In this document: one piece after another, positions 9,843 to 18,909 of the stretch
Layout of the letters: every line of letters starts with the position of its first letter
Position numbering within the stretch: the stretch's first letter is position 1
Assembly: GCA_963824275.1 (NCBI GenBank)
Contig: CAWGOT010000006.1
Span: 1,426,001 to 1,490,000, forward strand
Source: JANXQG01 sp963824275
GTDB lineage: Bacteria; Planctomycetota; Planctomycetia; Pirellulales; Thermoguttaceae
Length of the DNA: 64,000 bases
Reading direction: 5' to 3'
Program-made: the position numbers and the translations under genes
The notes under the pieces: model-generated
Seen by the model: the letters and a program-made list of their open reading frames with translations, nothing else
Told to the model about the DNA's origin: nothing
The model's database searches: none

Positions 9843-12800
9843 CTACTCCGGCTGCGCGGCCCTCTTCCAATCTTCCGTTCCCACCATGTACCGCACCACG
9901 CTCATCTCTTCCTTGGGGCTCAGCTTCGCGGCCGGGTCCTGGATCAAGTACAGTTCCGGTCCGGTCTTGCAGTTGACCACGACGTAAAGCCAATAGTCCC
10001 TGCCGAACCGCTGGGCCTTGATCCATTCGTTGGGAGTCAGCGCCACCGCGCCGACCCCGGCCCGGCCCTTGACCTCAATATAGCGGAAAACCTGGCCCTC
10101 AAGCAGGGAGGTCAGGTCCCAGCCGCAATTCTCGTCCTCCACCGATACCGGCTGCCGCCCCTGGCTTTCCTCATACTTCTTGGCCGTTTCGATGGCGATC
10201 GCCTCGACCTCCGGGTCGTTCTCCATGCCCGCCACCGCGTCCATGACCTCGCGCGGAGCGGGTAGAATGACCGCCACGCCGAGTATCTCGGGCGGCTTCT
10301 CCGACAAGTGCCTCTCCTGCTCGATCTCCGCCAGCCGGTCCTTGAGCCGCTGCGAAAGTTCGTTGCGGCGGGCCTCTTCCTTGGCCCGGTTGCCCTGGAT
10401 GTTCAGACTCGCGGGGTCGTCTTCGAACCGCATTTGCCGCAACTGGTTGTCGTACTTGGCAATTTTCTTGTTCGATTCGCTAATCAGGAATTGCAGCGAC
10501 TTGCGGACGTACTTCTCCCTGATCCCCAGTTCCTTGCCGCGGCGCTCTTGGATCTCGCCAAAGTACTCGGGCGTCACCTCGTCCAGCGACCAGTTGATCA
10601 CCCGGTCCTGGTCGGTGGCCGCCTCGCGGATGGCCTCGGTAATCTCCGGCCTGCCGTCCGGCGGCTTGAGGTCGAGCAGGGCATAAGGCTGGCTCTTGTT
10701 AAAGATAAGGGCTGAGGGATGAGAGATGAGAGATGAAGCGTCGCCTTCCAGCGCACGTTGTTCATCCCTCATCCCTAATCCCTCATCTCTTATCCCTTTC
10801 TCATCCCGTATCCTCGCATGCAGTGCGAAGAGGCGTTCGCCTGCGGCCTGGCCTCGGCCGTCTTCGACGCCGCATTTCAGCAGCCATAAGACGGTGGGCT
10901 CTGTGGCATCGGCGTTGAAGAAACAGGCGCCCTGACGCAGCGAGCCGCCGTATTCCCGCAGGACCCGCTCCACCACGCCCTCGAAGAGCGGGTGCCCCGG
11001 CCCGACGAATTCCAGGTCCGTATAGCCGACGACCTGTTCCTTGTCGAAAGTGACCTGCGGGTAAGTCGCCCCGATCCGGCCGCAGCGACGTTCAGTGTGT
11101 TCGGGCAGCTTGCGGAGGTCCGGCGGAACGCGGCCGATGGAATAGACCGCGCTCCGCTTTGACGAGCGATGAGAGATGAAGGACGAGGGATCGACGCTGC
11201 TTTCGTCCCGCATCCCTGATCCCTTATCCCTCAGCTCGGTTATCGTGCCGCCGAAAGACCGGTAGGCCTCGATGAAGAACCGCTCGATATACTCCGGCAT
11301 CAGCCGTTGCTCTTTGCTCTGTTGCTGATCGGCCAGGAGCCTGCTCATGTCGATGTAGCGCGAGCCCAGCGACTTGTCCTGCATTTCGCTGCGGATGCGG
11401 GCCACCTGTTCCTCATCGGTCTGCACGTCGATTTCCGCGAGAATCTCGACCATCGTCTTGCGACGCGCTAGCCAGTCCTTCATCAGGGCGTCGAACTTGG
11501 GGGCGGGAACGATTTCCCCGATCACGTCATAGACGCGATCGCTGCCGAGTGCCCGACGCATGTCCTCTAATTTTACGAGTAGCCGATGCATGACCTCGCC
11601 TTCGCGGGTGTTGTCGGCCACCAGATTGAAGATCATGACCTCCCGCTGCTGCTTATAGCGGTGGATGCGGCCCATCCGCTGTTCGAGGCGGTTGGGATTC
11701 CAGGGAATGTCGTAGTTGACCATCAGGGAGCAGAACTGGAGGTTGATGCCCTCGCCGGCCGCCTCGGTCGCCACCATGATGGAGGGTTTCACTTCGAAGA
11801 ACTCGCGTTCGGCGGCGATCCGCTTTTCCAGCGACATGCCGCCGTGGATTGTGCAGCAGTGGAAACCGAGATTCGTGAGCCTGTCGACCAGGGAATCGAG
11901 GCTGTCCTTGTGCTCGGTGAAGACCAGGAGCCGCTCGGCCCGGCCCGATAGATGCTCGGAGACGACCGCCCGGAGTTCCTCGAACTTGGTTTCGGGCGAG
12001 TTCTTTTCGGTTTGTTTGGCCAGCCGAACGAGGCGGTCAAGCTCCTCGATCTCGGCCTCCAACTCGGCCATGTTCTCGGCCATTGTGAGCCGCTCGACGA
12101 TGTCATCTTCGAAGTGCCATCGCTCCGATTCGGTCAGATCTTCCAAATCCTCGGGCAGTTCGCCGAACTCCTGCTTGAGCTTGCCCAGCTTGCGGAGATC
12201 GCGGAGCCGCCTGAGGCGGCGTTCCAAGGAGAGGCGGATCGCTGCCAGACTCGACGCCAGGCGGCGTTGAAGCACGGTCAGCGCAAGGCCGACGTTGCGG
12301 TTCTCGGCTGCTTCCGCACGCTGGAAATTGTTCTGCACATATTCGGTGACGGCATCGTAGAGGGCCAGTTCGTCATGGCTAAGGCGATAGGAAAGCGTCT
12401 TGACGTGCCGGGGCGGGAAGCAGGGGGTGCCGTCAAACTGCTTCATGTCCTCCTTGAGGCGGCGGATCATGATGCGGTTCTCGTCGCGGGCGCTGGCTTC
12501 GGCCAGGATCTTGCCGTTGGCGTACAGGTCGCGGTCGAGTAGTTGCAGCAGGAGTGCGAAATTGTCGGGGTCGCCCTTGTGCGGCGTGGCCGTCAAGAAG
12601 AGGTAGTGGTCGGTGCGTTCCCGCAGGAACTCGCCCAGCTCGTAGCGCTGGGTTTTGTTGACCTTGTTGCCATACTTGTAGGCGGCCATTTTGTGGGCCT
12701 CGTCGACGATCACCAGGTCCCAGCGCACGTCGCGGAGGTGATTGAGAATGTCGTCCTGGCGGGCGATGAAGTCGATGGACGTGATGCACTGGGGATTATC

Positions 12801-13418
12801 TTCCCAGATATTCTTGCCGTAGGCCGCGCTGACCGTGGCTCGATTGACAACCGTGAAGACTTCCCCGAACTTCTCGTGCAACTCACGACGCCACTGGTCC
12901 GTGAGATTGGCCGGGGTGACGATGAGAGTCCGCTCGATCAGGCCCCGGAACTTGAGTTCCTTGATGCCCAGGCCGCTCATGATCGTCTTGCCGGCCCCCG
13001 GATCGTCGGCAATCAGGAGCCGGATGCGGGGCTGGGTAAGCAGATGTCCATATACGGCATCCATCTGGTGCGGCAGGGGATCGACTTGCGACACGGAGAC
13101 CGCGAAGTGCGGGTCGTACTGGTAGGCCAAGCGGATGCGATGCGCTTCGGCGGCCAGGCGGAAATTGGTCGGATTGCCGTCCAGGGCCGCCAACTCCCCC
13201 GCCAGCGTGAGCTTGATCACGCCGTCGAATTCCTCCGCGTTAAGCAGCTTAGTCCAAAGCCGCTTCGTATTCACACCGACCGCCTGAACCTCAATCCGAT
13301 GGCCGCGAACCTTGGCCGTCAAGACTCTGACCGGCTCGGTCCAATGCGGGCCTTCGAGGATCGTGCCCTCCGTGAGTTGGTTCAGCATATCGTTAGTATT
13401 GGCAGCCATTTCGCTCAT
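9843..13418 (-). CDS. SNF2/DEAD-type helicase with C-terminal DUF3883 nuclease-like domain
   Basis: About 1190 residues. Helicase motifs in order: Walker A ADDPGAGKT, Walker B LVIVDEAHK, motif III LFLTATPHKGD, and the C-terminal lobe VATEAAGEGINLQFC then NRLEQRMGRIHRYKQ. A coiled coil lies between the lobes. The last ~90 residues contain CGWDLTSL and RYIEVKGR, matching DUF3883 (NOV C-terminal), a PD-(D/E)XK-like fold. The frame is open up to ATG 13457; ATG 13418 (MSEMAANTND) is preferred because the upstream residues look extraneous. Two insertions made from a repeated GGGATGAGAGATGA-type sequence add about 25 and 35 residues without breaking the frame. It is the first gene of the operon that includes the DUF1156 methyltransferase, consistent with a defence helicase. 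Confidence 0.9.
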   Translation of the reverse strand: MSEMAANTNDMLNQLTEGTILEGPHWTEPVRVLTAKVRGHRIEVQAVGVNTKRLWTKLLNAEEFDGVIKLTLAGELAALDGNPTNFRLAAEAHRIRLAYQYDPHFAVSVSQVDPLPHQMDAVYGHLLTQPRIRLLIADDPGAGKTIMSGLGIKELKFRGLIERTLIVTPANLTDQWRRELHEKFGEVFTVVNRATVSAAYGKNIWEDNPQCITSIDFIARQDDILNHLRDVRWDLVIVDEAHKMAAYKYGNKVNKTQRYELGEFLRERTDHYLFLTATPHKGDPDNFALLLQLLDRDLYANGKILAEASARDENRIMIRRLKEDMKQFDGTPCFPPRHVKTLSYRLSHDELALYDAVTEYVQNNFQRAEAAENRNVGLALTVLQRRLASSLAAIRLSLERRLRRLRDLRKLGKLKQEFGELPEDLEDLTESERWHFEDDIVERLTMAENMAELEAEIEELDRLVRLAKQTEKNSPETKFEELRAVVSEHLSGRAERLLVFTEHKDSLDSLVDRLTNLGFHCCTIHGGMSLEKRIAAEREFFEVKPSIMVATEAAGEGINLQFCSLMVNYDIPWNPNRLEQRMGRIHRYKQQREVMIFNLVADNTREGEVMHRLLVKLEDMRRALGSDRVYDVIGEIVPAPKFDALMKDWLARRKTMVEILAEIDVQTDEEQVARIRSEMQDKSLGSRYIDMSRLLADQQQSKEQRLMPEYIERFFIEAYRSFGGTITELRDKGSGMRDESSVDPSSFISHRSSKRSAVYSIGRVPPDLRKLPEHTERRCGRIGATYPQVTFDKEQVVGYTDLEFVGPGHPLFEGVVERVLREYGGSLRQGACFFNADATEPTVLWLLKCGVEDGRGQAAGERLFALHARIRDEKGIRDEGLGMRDEQRALEGDASSLISHPSALIFNKSQPYALLDLKPPDGRPEITEAIREAATDQDRVINWSLDEVTPEYFGEIQERRGKELGIREKYVRKSLQFLISESNKKIAKYDNQLRQMRFEDDPASLNIQGNRAKEEARRNELSQRLKDRLAEIEQERHLSEKPPEILGVAVILPAPREVMDAVAGMENDPEVEAIAIETAKKYEESQGRQPVSVEDENCGWDLTSLLEGQVFRYIEVKGRAGVGAVALTPNEWIKAQRFGRDYWLYVVVNCKTGPELYLIQDPAAKLSPKEEMSVVRYMVGTEDWKRAAQPE
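10705..10812. repeat. Intragenic inverted repeat of GGGATGAGAGATGA units in the helicase gene
   Basis: The left part carries GGGATGAGAGATGAGAGATG and the right part carries CATCCCTCATCCCTAATCCC, giving an imperfect hairpin. It is read in frame by the helicase gene as a stretch rich in RDE, SLISHPS and similar residues that interrupts an otherwise typical protein. Confidence 0.75.
11163..11234. repeat. Second intragenic copy of the GGGATGAGAGATGA inverted repeat
   Basis: CGATGAGAGATGAAGGACGA on the left pairs with CATCCCTGATCCCTTATCCC on the right. The helicase frame reads through it as RDKGSGMRDESSVDPSSF and following residues. It is the same family as the copy about 400 bases away. Confidence 0.7.
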
Positions 13419-13457
13419 TTCACGCTCTTGATCTTCGCAATCGCGGTCGGGAAACAT

Positions 13458-14480
13458 CCCGACTCGTCCCCGTCAATCCCTGCTCCCTGCCGCTCGATCT
13501 CCAACTCCAAAGGAACTCCGTGGAAAGGACGATACGTCGCTCGGTCGGCACTCCGTTCTCCTGGGTTGCCGAGGCTTTTCCCCGGCCCTTTTTGGACACG
13601 ATTTGCGTGAATTTTCGAGGGAGCATCAATCCCAGTATTTGGCCAAGCCAGCCTATTAGTTTAGTCCCGAAGGGTATGTCCCGCAATAGACCCGAAGAGG
13701 TTATCGACGAACCATCTCTAGCATGGTGTCGGGTACGCTGACTAGCGAGACCTTGCAGCCTCGCCCCAGAGGAGAGCGCTTGGCCCGTTGGGCCGGAGAG
13801 GGTCTTGCGATCGCGTCGCGTGTTCCAGCGCCGACCCGGAAATACCGGGTGTGCGCCTTCGCTGAGCGAACCACTGGGCCTTCGGCCCGACTGCCTTCTC
13901 CCTACCATGTGCCAATCGCACCCCGCCGCCAGCGGCATGCGGCGCTCATAATCGTGCATGGAAAATCCCAAACTCCAAAATTTTCTAAGTCCTGAACCGG
14001 CAACGAGATCCGACTCGAAATCGATTTCCGGCCCGAAAAAATTTTCCCATCGCGGCCTTCTCATCCGTATTAGTATGTAGAAATATGGATAACTACGAAT
14101 TTAGAGGAAGCCCCTGGGAGCGACTTGACCTGGCTGAAGAGTAACGAAACTTGTGAACCATCGCCTTCCCCAAAACACAGATCGGACTTGAAGAAATGAA
14201 GATGTACGAAAGGAAAATGAAAATCGAAAACCAGCCTGGCCAATGCGTCGCCAATATCGTGCAATTCTGGCCAGACCAAACTTGTAATATACCTCACACT
14301 CCGAAGAATGTAAACCCTCGTTTTCTCCCCAGTTTTTCCAGCAGGTTACCAATCGTGTGGTGGATAACATTTATTTCATTGGTGGCAAAAACTGACGGAA
14401 ACATTTTTGCGAAAGCAGTTTTTGGGCCACTTTGGCCAAACGGGCCAAATAGCCCCTTCTTTATGGCCTCGCAGTGCTCT
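13458..14480. other. Gene-free stretch upstream of the defence-like operon
   Basis: No convincing gene. Frames here are short or low-complexity and overlap on both strands. It must contain the promoter of the minus-strand operon, but no clear -35/-10 pair was found. An inverted repeat ACCCGG-AAATA-CCGGGT lies near 13834-13850 and could be an operator or a small hairpin. The right half (14070-14480) is more A+T-rich. Confidence 0.5.
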
Positions 14481-15538
14481 TTAGAAATCGTACCAAACCC
14501 CTGCCCCGATGAACTGCTGATAGACATTGTAGAACTGCCGCTGGAAACTGTAGCCGTCGAAGTAGTCGATCCCTGTGCGGAGCGTGTGGCCGGTGGGGCC
14601 GCGCCACTGCCAGCCGGCCTCGAAGTTGACGTTGCCGCTGTAGTTCAAGTCCTCCTCGATCTTCGAGTTGATGGCCGCGAACGGCGCGCCCCAGAACCCG
14701 TTCGGCTGCGAGGGGCTATAATCGATGCCGAACTGAAACTCCCAGGGCTGAGAACCGCCACCCAAGGCAAAGGCCCAATTGGCCTCGCTGTAAAACCGCA
14801 GGTCGGGGATCGGGCGATAGGCCACGCCGAGGACCAGTTGCTCGCGGAGGTAGGGCAACCGCATCACGCCGGGATGGTTCTCGATGTAGAGATCGCCCAG
14901 ATGCGAACTGAGATGATAGTAGCCGAACTTGAATTCCCACGGCCCCTCGCGGTGCGTCAGCGGAAACCCGGCACGGAAATCGGTCGATACCATGCTGCGG
15001 GTGCTATCCAGCCGGGGCAGCGCCGCGCCGTCGACATCAAGCTGCCAGCCCTCCGGCCAGGCCGGGTCCTGCGTGCCATAGCGGATGAGGCCGACGTGAC
15101 CGCCGAGACTGGCGTCCCATGTCCAGCCGACTGTCTGGTTGTAATACAACTGGCTGCCGAGGCGGCCCTCCTCGAGGCCGGCCAGATAGTTCTTAAACAT
15201 CAGCCCGTCGGGCAAGGCCTGCCAGGTCCAAGGCACGGCCCACACGGACGACGGCGGCGCCTGCGCGAACCAGAAGCAGATTGGGGAAAGGGATTATCGC
15301 CGGCGGGCGGGCCGATGCTTGGCAAGGGCTGTTCAAGAAACTGCTGTGGCCCCACACCCATCGATGGCGGTGGCGCGTAGGGCCCCGGCATGACCGGTGG
15401 CGGAACATTGGTCGAGCTCTCCAGCACGGTGATCGGCATCGCTTGGGGCTGCGCATGCGCCGAAGTCGCCGGGAGCACCAAGCTCAGCCCGACCAGAAAA
15501 CCCACTCCAATGATTCCACGTTTCAAGTCACTCGCCAT
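14481..15538 (-). CDS. DUF1207 outer-membrane-like protein with signal peptide, one frame break
   Basis: The N-terminus (ATG 15538) is MASDLKRGIIGVGFLVGLSL followed by VLPATSAHAQ, a typical secretion signal, then a Pro-rich linker. After a frame break near 15250 the remaining ~250 residues match the DUF1207 family: alternating aromatic and polar residues, PDGLMFKNYLAGLEEGRLG, FKFGYYHLSSHLGD, and a C-terminal GAGVWYDF that resembles a beta-barrel closing strand. DUF1207 proteins are common in planctomycetes and are predicted to lie in the outer membrane; no function is established. It stands alone between the gene-free stretch and the thiamine-binding gene on the other strand. Confidence 0.8.
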
Positions 15539-15782
15539 GGACCTCTTCCCTTCGGCCGCGGAAGTCTACCGAAATTCAGGTTTTGGGATCAAGATCGATG
15601 TAGGACCGGGCCAGCCAGTTCTGCCGAACATCGGAACGCAAACAATGGCCCTGTAATATCTTACGACGACCTTGCCACTCCGGCATCGATGCGAGGCGCT
15701 GGTTACTTTCGCGCCCATTCAGGGTAAAATGCTTCCGTGAAATCCAATCGTGAGTTAATCCTCCGCCAACCAGGAGTCAGAC

Positions 15783-16091
15783 ATGGTTCTTCTCGAATTC
15801 AGCATGTTTCCCCTCGATAAGGGGGAAAGCTTGAGCCGCTACGTGGCTCGCAGCATCGATATTATTGACCACAGCGGGCTTGCCTATCAGACGCACGCCA
15901 TGGGCACGGTCTTGGAGGGCGAGATCGACCAGGTCTTCGAAGTCGTTCGCCGTTGCTACGAGGCCATGTCCGCGGATTGCAATCGCATCGAATGTTCCAT
16001 CAAGATCGACTCCCGCAAGGGCAGTTCGGGCCGTCTGCAATCCAAGGTCGCCAGCGTGGAAGAGAAACTCGGCCGGCCGATCAAGAAGTAA
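15783..16091 (+). CDS. MTH1187/YkoF-like thiamine-binding protein (DUF77)
   Basis: 102 residues, with the small ferredoxin-like fold signature of the MTH1187 family: MVLLEFSMFPLDKGESLSRY at the start, THAMGTVLEGEIDQVFEVV in the middle, and a C-terminal IECSIKIDSRKG strand. Such proteins are cytoplasmic and bind thiamine or related pyrimidines. The opposite-strand frame over the same bases is a shadow. It lies 46 nt before glcD on the same strand and may share its transcript. Confidence 0.85.
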   Translation: MVLLEFSMFPLDKGESLSRYVARSIDIIDHSGLAYQTHAMGTVLEGEIDQVFEVVRRCYEAMSADCNRIECSIKIDSRKGSSGRLQSKVASVEEKLGRPIKK

Positions 16092-16137
16092 CCGGGGCAC
16101 CCCTTTGTGGGTCGCGGGCTATAATTGAACGATCATC

Positions 16138-17538
16138 ATGCCCAACACCGAATTGATCTGCAGGCTTCGCGCGGCACTGCGGCCCGAGAATGTTCTCTCG
16201 GCGCCTTCGGAGTTGGTCGTCTACGATTGCGACGCGTTCGCTGTCGAACGGCGCATGCCATTGGCCGTGGTCTTTCCTCGTTCCACGGAAGATGTGGCTG
16301 AAGTCGTGCGAATCTGCTCGGACCATGGCTCTCCTGTCGTTGCCCGCGGCGCCGGCACCGGGCTGGCCGGCGGATGCACTCCACCGCCCAATGGCGTGGT
16401 GGTCATGCTCACGCGGATGAACAAGATCTTGGAGATCCGCCTCCGCGACGCCCTGGCGCTGGTCGAGCCGGGCGTGCTCAACCTGCAACTCACCAACGCC
16501 CTCGCCGGGACCGGCTATCACTTTGCTCCCGACCCGTCGAGCCAGGGCACTGCGACCATCGGCGGCAACGTGGCCACCAATGCCGGCGGTCCGCACACGC
16601 TGAAATACGGCGTGACCGTCAACCACGTTGCCGGGCTGGAGGTCGTGTTGGGCGACGGCTCGATCGTGCAGTTCGGACCCGTGGAAGACCCCGGCGGGCT
16701 GGATCTGGCCCGAGTGGTCTGCGGCAGCGAGGGCACGCTGGCGATCGTTACCAAGATCTGGGCACGGCTGACGAGAAATCCGCAGGCCTGTCGCACGGTC
16801 CGCGCCACGTTTGCTTCGATCGACGCCGCCGCGCAGGCCGTCAGCCAGATCATTGCCGCCGGGATCGTTCCGGCCGCGCTGGAACTGATGGACCGCGGGA
16901 TCCTCGACGCCGTTGAGGCGGCATACAACCTGGGCGTTCCGGCAGAAGCGGCCGCGGTGCTCGTGATCGAGCTCGACGGCCCCGAGGCCGGCCTCGATCC
17001 GCTCGTGGAGCAGGTCATCGGCCTCTGCCGGAAGTGCCAGTCCCCCGCGATCGCGGCGGGTGAAATCCTGCAGGCCAAGACAGCGGCCGAGCGGGAATTG
17101 CTGTGGAAATGCCGCAAGATGGCCGTCGGCGCGGTGGGCCGCCTCAGCCCGAATTATGTGCTTCAGGACGGCGTCGTGCCGCGGACCCGCCTGCCGCACG
17201 TCTTCCGCCGCATCGCGGAAATCGCGGCCCGGCATCGCGTCCGCATCGTCAACGTGGCCCACGCCGGGGATGGCAACGTCCATCCCATCCTGCTCATGGA
17301 TGAGCGCGACCACGACCTCGCCGCCAGGGTCCAGGCGGCCAGTCGCGAGGTGCTTGAAGAGTGCATCGCCTGCGGAGGCAGCATTACAGCCGAACACGGC
17401 GTCGGGATCGAGAAGATCGAGCTCATGGAAAAGCTCTTCGCCCCGGCCGATCTCCGCGCCATGCACCGCGTCCGCCAGGCCTTTGATCCGGCCGGCCTGC
17501 TGAATCCCGGAAAGAAGTTCAAGGTCCCGTGCTCATGA
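16138..17538 (+). CDS. glcD: Glycolate oxidase subunit GlcD (FAD-linked)
   Basis: 466 residues with the FAD_binding_4 domain (RGAGTGLAGGCTPPPNGVV; SSQGTATIGGNVATNAGG; VCGSEGTLAIVTKIW) followed by the FAD-oxidase C-terminal domain ending DPAGLLNPGKKF. GlcD oxidises glycolate (or D-lactate) to glyoxylate (or pyruvate) and passes electrons through GlcE and GlcF. The length fits the family. The stop codon overlaps the glcE start (ATGA at 17535-17538), so the genes are co-translated. The large opposite-strand frame is a high-GC shadow. Confidence 0.93.
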   Translation: MPNTELICRLRAALRPENVLSAPSELVVYDCDAFAVERRMPLAVVFPRSTEDVAEVVRICSDHGSPVVARGAGTGLAGGCTPPPNGVVVMLTRMNKILEIRLRDALALVEPGVLNLQLTNALAGTGYHFAPDPSSQGTATIGGNVATNAGGPHTLKYGVTVNHVAGLEVVLGDGSIVQFGPVEDPGGLDLARVVCGSEGTLAIVTKIWARLTRNPQACRTVRATFASIDAAAQAVSQIIAAGIVPAALELMDRGILDAVEAAYNLGVPAEAAAVLVIELDGPEAGLDPLVEQVIGLCRKCQSPAIAAGEILQAKTAAERELLWKCRKMAVGAVGRLSPNYVLQDGVVPRTRLPHVFRRIAEIAARHRVRIVNVAHAGDGNVHPILLMDERDHDLAARVQAASREVLEECIACGGSITAEHGVGIEKIELMEKLFAPADLRAMHRVRQAFDPAGLLNPGKKFKVPCS

Positions 17539-18809
17539 GCGTCAATACCGCACCCGATCCGCCGCTGCAAGAGACCGTCGCGCCATGCGACGAGGCGGCC
17601 GTGGCGGCGTTGATCGCTGCAGCCTGCGAATCGGGCACGCCGGTCTATCCGATCGGCGGCGGAACGAGTCTCGACTATGGCCCGCGGCCGGCGCCATTTC
17701 GGGCACCATGTGCCGATGGTCGTGGTCGGCGGCCGGGAATCGGGCTGGGCATGAGCCAGATGAAGCGCGTAATCGACCATCCGGCCGACGACCTGACGGT
17801 CACCGTCGAGCCGGGCCTGACCCTGGCGGAGCTCAACCGGCAGCTCGCGGCCAAGCGGCAATGGCTGCCGATCGACGCCCCGCAGCCGGCCCGCGCGACG
17901 CTAGGCGGCATCGTGGCGACCAACGCCAGCGGGCCGCGGCGCTGCGCTCATGGCACGATCGGCGATTACTTGATTGGCATCCGCGCGATCGACGGTTGCG
18001 GCGAGGCATTCACAGGCGGCGGCCGCGTGGTGAAAAACGCGGCCGGGTACAACCTTCCGCGGCTGATGGTCGGATCGCTGGGCACGCTCGGCGTAATCAC
18101 ACAGTTGACCTTCATGGTCCGCCCTTTGCCGACGCATTCCGCCCTGGTGCTGTGCGACGTGCCCGACTTCCAACAGGCAGAATGTCTGCTGGCGGCCCTG
18201 GGGCGTAGCGTTGCAACGCCGATGATCGTCGAACTTCTGGCCGGGCCTTCGCTGCCGCACTGCCCTTTGCCGCCGCTGCCCGAGAGGGCCGTCACGCGAC
18301 TTGCCGTCGGCTTCGAGGGCGGCGCCGCCGAGGTTCAAGGGATGGCCCATCTCTTGTGCGACGAGTGGCATGCCTTGGGGGCCGACGGGCTGACGACGAT
18401 CACCGGCGCGAGAGTCGACTCGGTCTGGGACTGGTTGAGCGAGAGCCCTGCGGTGTTCCAGATCAACGTGCTGCCCGGCCGCTTGGTGGAAGTCGTGGAA
18501 CAGGTTGCGGCAAGACTGCCCGCCGCACCGCTGCAGGCCCACGCGGGAAATGGCGTGCTTCGCATCTATTCCCCTCTCCCACAAGAGGGCGAGGGGAGAT
18601 TCGCCGAACTCGTACAAAAGACGCTTCGGCCGATTGCCGTTGCGGCCGGCGGCCACCTGACGGTGCTGGCCACGCCTGCCGATGTTGAACTTGCCCCAGC
18701 CGAGATTTGGGGCCCGCCCCGCCCCGCTGCCGCATTGATGCGTTCGATCCAACAGCGTTTCGACCCTGCAGGAATCCTCAATCCCGGGAGGTTGACGTTT
18801 GGGATGTAG
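17535..18809 (+). CDS. glcE: Glycolate oxidase subunit GlcE
   Basis: About 424 residues. Start ATG 17535 overlaps the glcD stop by ATGA. It has the FAD-binding N-terminal half (YPIGGGTSLDYG; ATLGGIVATNASGPRR; GRVVKNAAGYNLPRLMVGS) and a second half typical of GlcE. An in-frame repeat at 18570-18597 inserts SPLPQEGEGR before the final domain. The C-terminus DPAGILNPGRLTFGM matches the family. It forms the membrane-associated glycolate oxidase with GlcD and GlcF. A dispersed inverted repeat separates it from glcF. Confidence 0.9.
   Translation: MSVNTAPDPPLQETVAPCDEAAVAALIAAACESGTPVYPIGGGTSLDYGPRPAPFRAPCADGRGRRPGIGLGMSQMKRVIDHPADDLTVTVEPGLTLAELNRQLAAKRQWLPIDAPQPARATLGGIVATNASGPRRCAHGTIGDYLIGIRAIDGCGEAFTGGGRVVKNAAGYNLPRLMVGSLGTLGVITQLTFMVRPLPTHSALVLCDVPDFQQAECLLAALGRSVATPMIVELLAGPSLPHCPLPPLPERAVTRLAVGFEGGAAEVQGMAHLLCDEWHALGADGLTTITGARVDSVWDWLSESPAVFQINVLPGRLVEVVEQVAARLPAAPLQAHAGNGVLRIYSPLPQEGEGRFAELVQKTLRPIAVAAGGHLTVLATPADVELAPAEIWGPPRPAAALMRSIQQRFDPAGILNPGRLTFGM
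18570..18597. repeat. In-frame hairpin CCCCTCTCCC...GAGGGCGAGGGGA inside glcE
   Basis: A short inverted repeat of the widespread CCCTCTCCC/GGGAGAGGG class sits inside the glcE coding sequence and is read as SPLPQEGEG without changing frame. A similar sequence occurs in the restriction-modification gene at 61578-61616. Confidence 0.65.
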
Positions 18810-18813
18810 GACG

Positions 18814-18894
18814 TAGGGTGTGGTCGAGCGCAGCGAAGACCCACCAATTTCCTGTGCTGTGTGGCGGGTCTTCGCTGCGCTCGACCACACCCTA
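18814..18894. repeat. Inverted repeat of the TAGGGTGTGGTCGAGCGCAG family between glcE and glcF
   Basis: The left arm TAGGGTGTGGTCGAGCGCAG with AAGACCCACC pairs with GGGTCTTCGCTGCGCTCGAC and CACACCCTA on the right, forming a long hairpin. Related copies lie at 53674-53706 and 57080-57164. Confidence 0.85.
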
Positions 18895-18909
18895 CATTAG
18901 CGGCACCTT

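Noticed and set aside
13420..14064. Minus-strand frame of 214 residues upstream of the helicase
   Set aside because: Arg/Ser/Gly-rich with no domain and no ribosome-binding site; the region is more likely regulatory.
14196..15380. Plus-strand frame of 394 residues over the DUF1207 gene
   Set aside because: The DUF1207 reading on the minus strand has a signal peptide and a recognised family; this frame is its shadow.
16081..17466. Minus-strand frame of 461 residues opposite glcD
   Set aside because: Typical antisense frame of a GC-rich gene; His/Asp/Gly-rich with no known domain.
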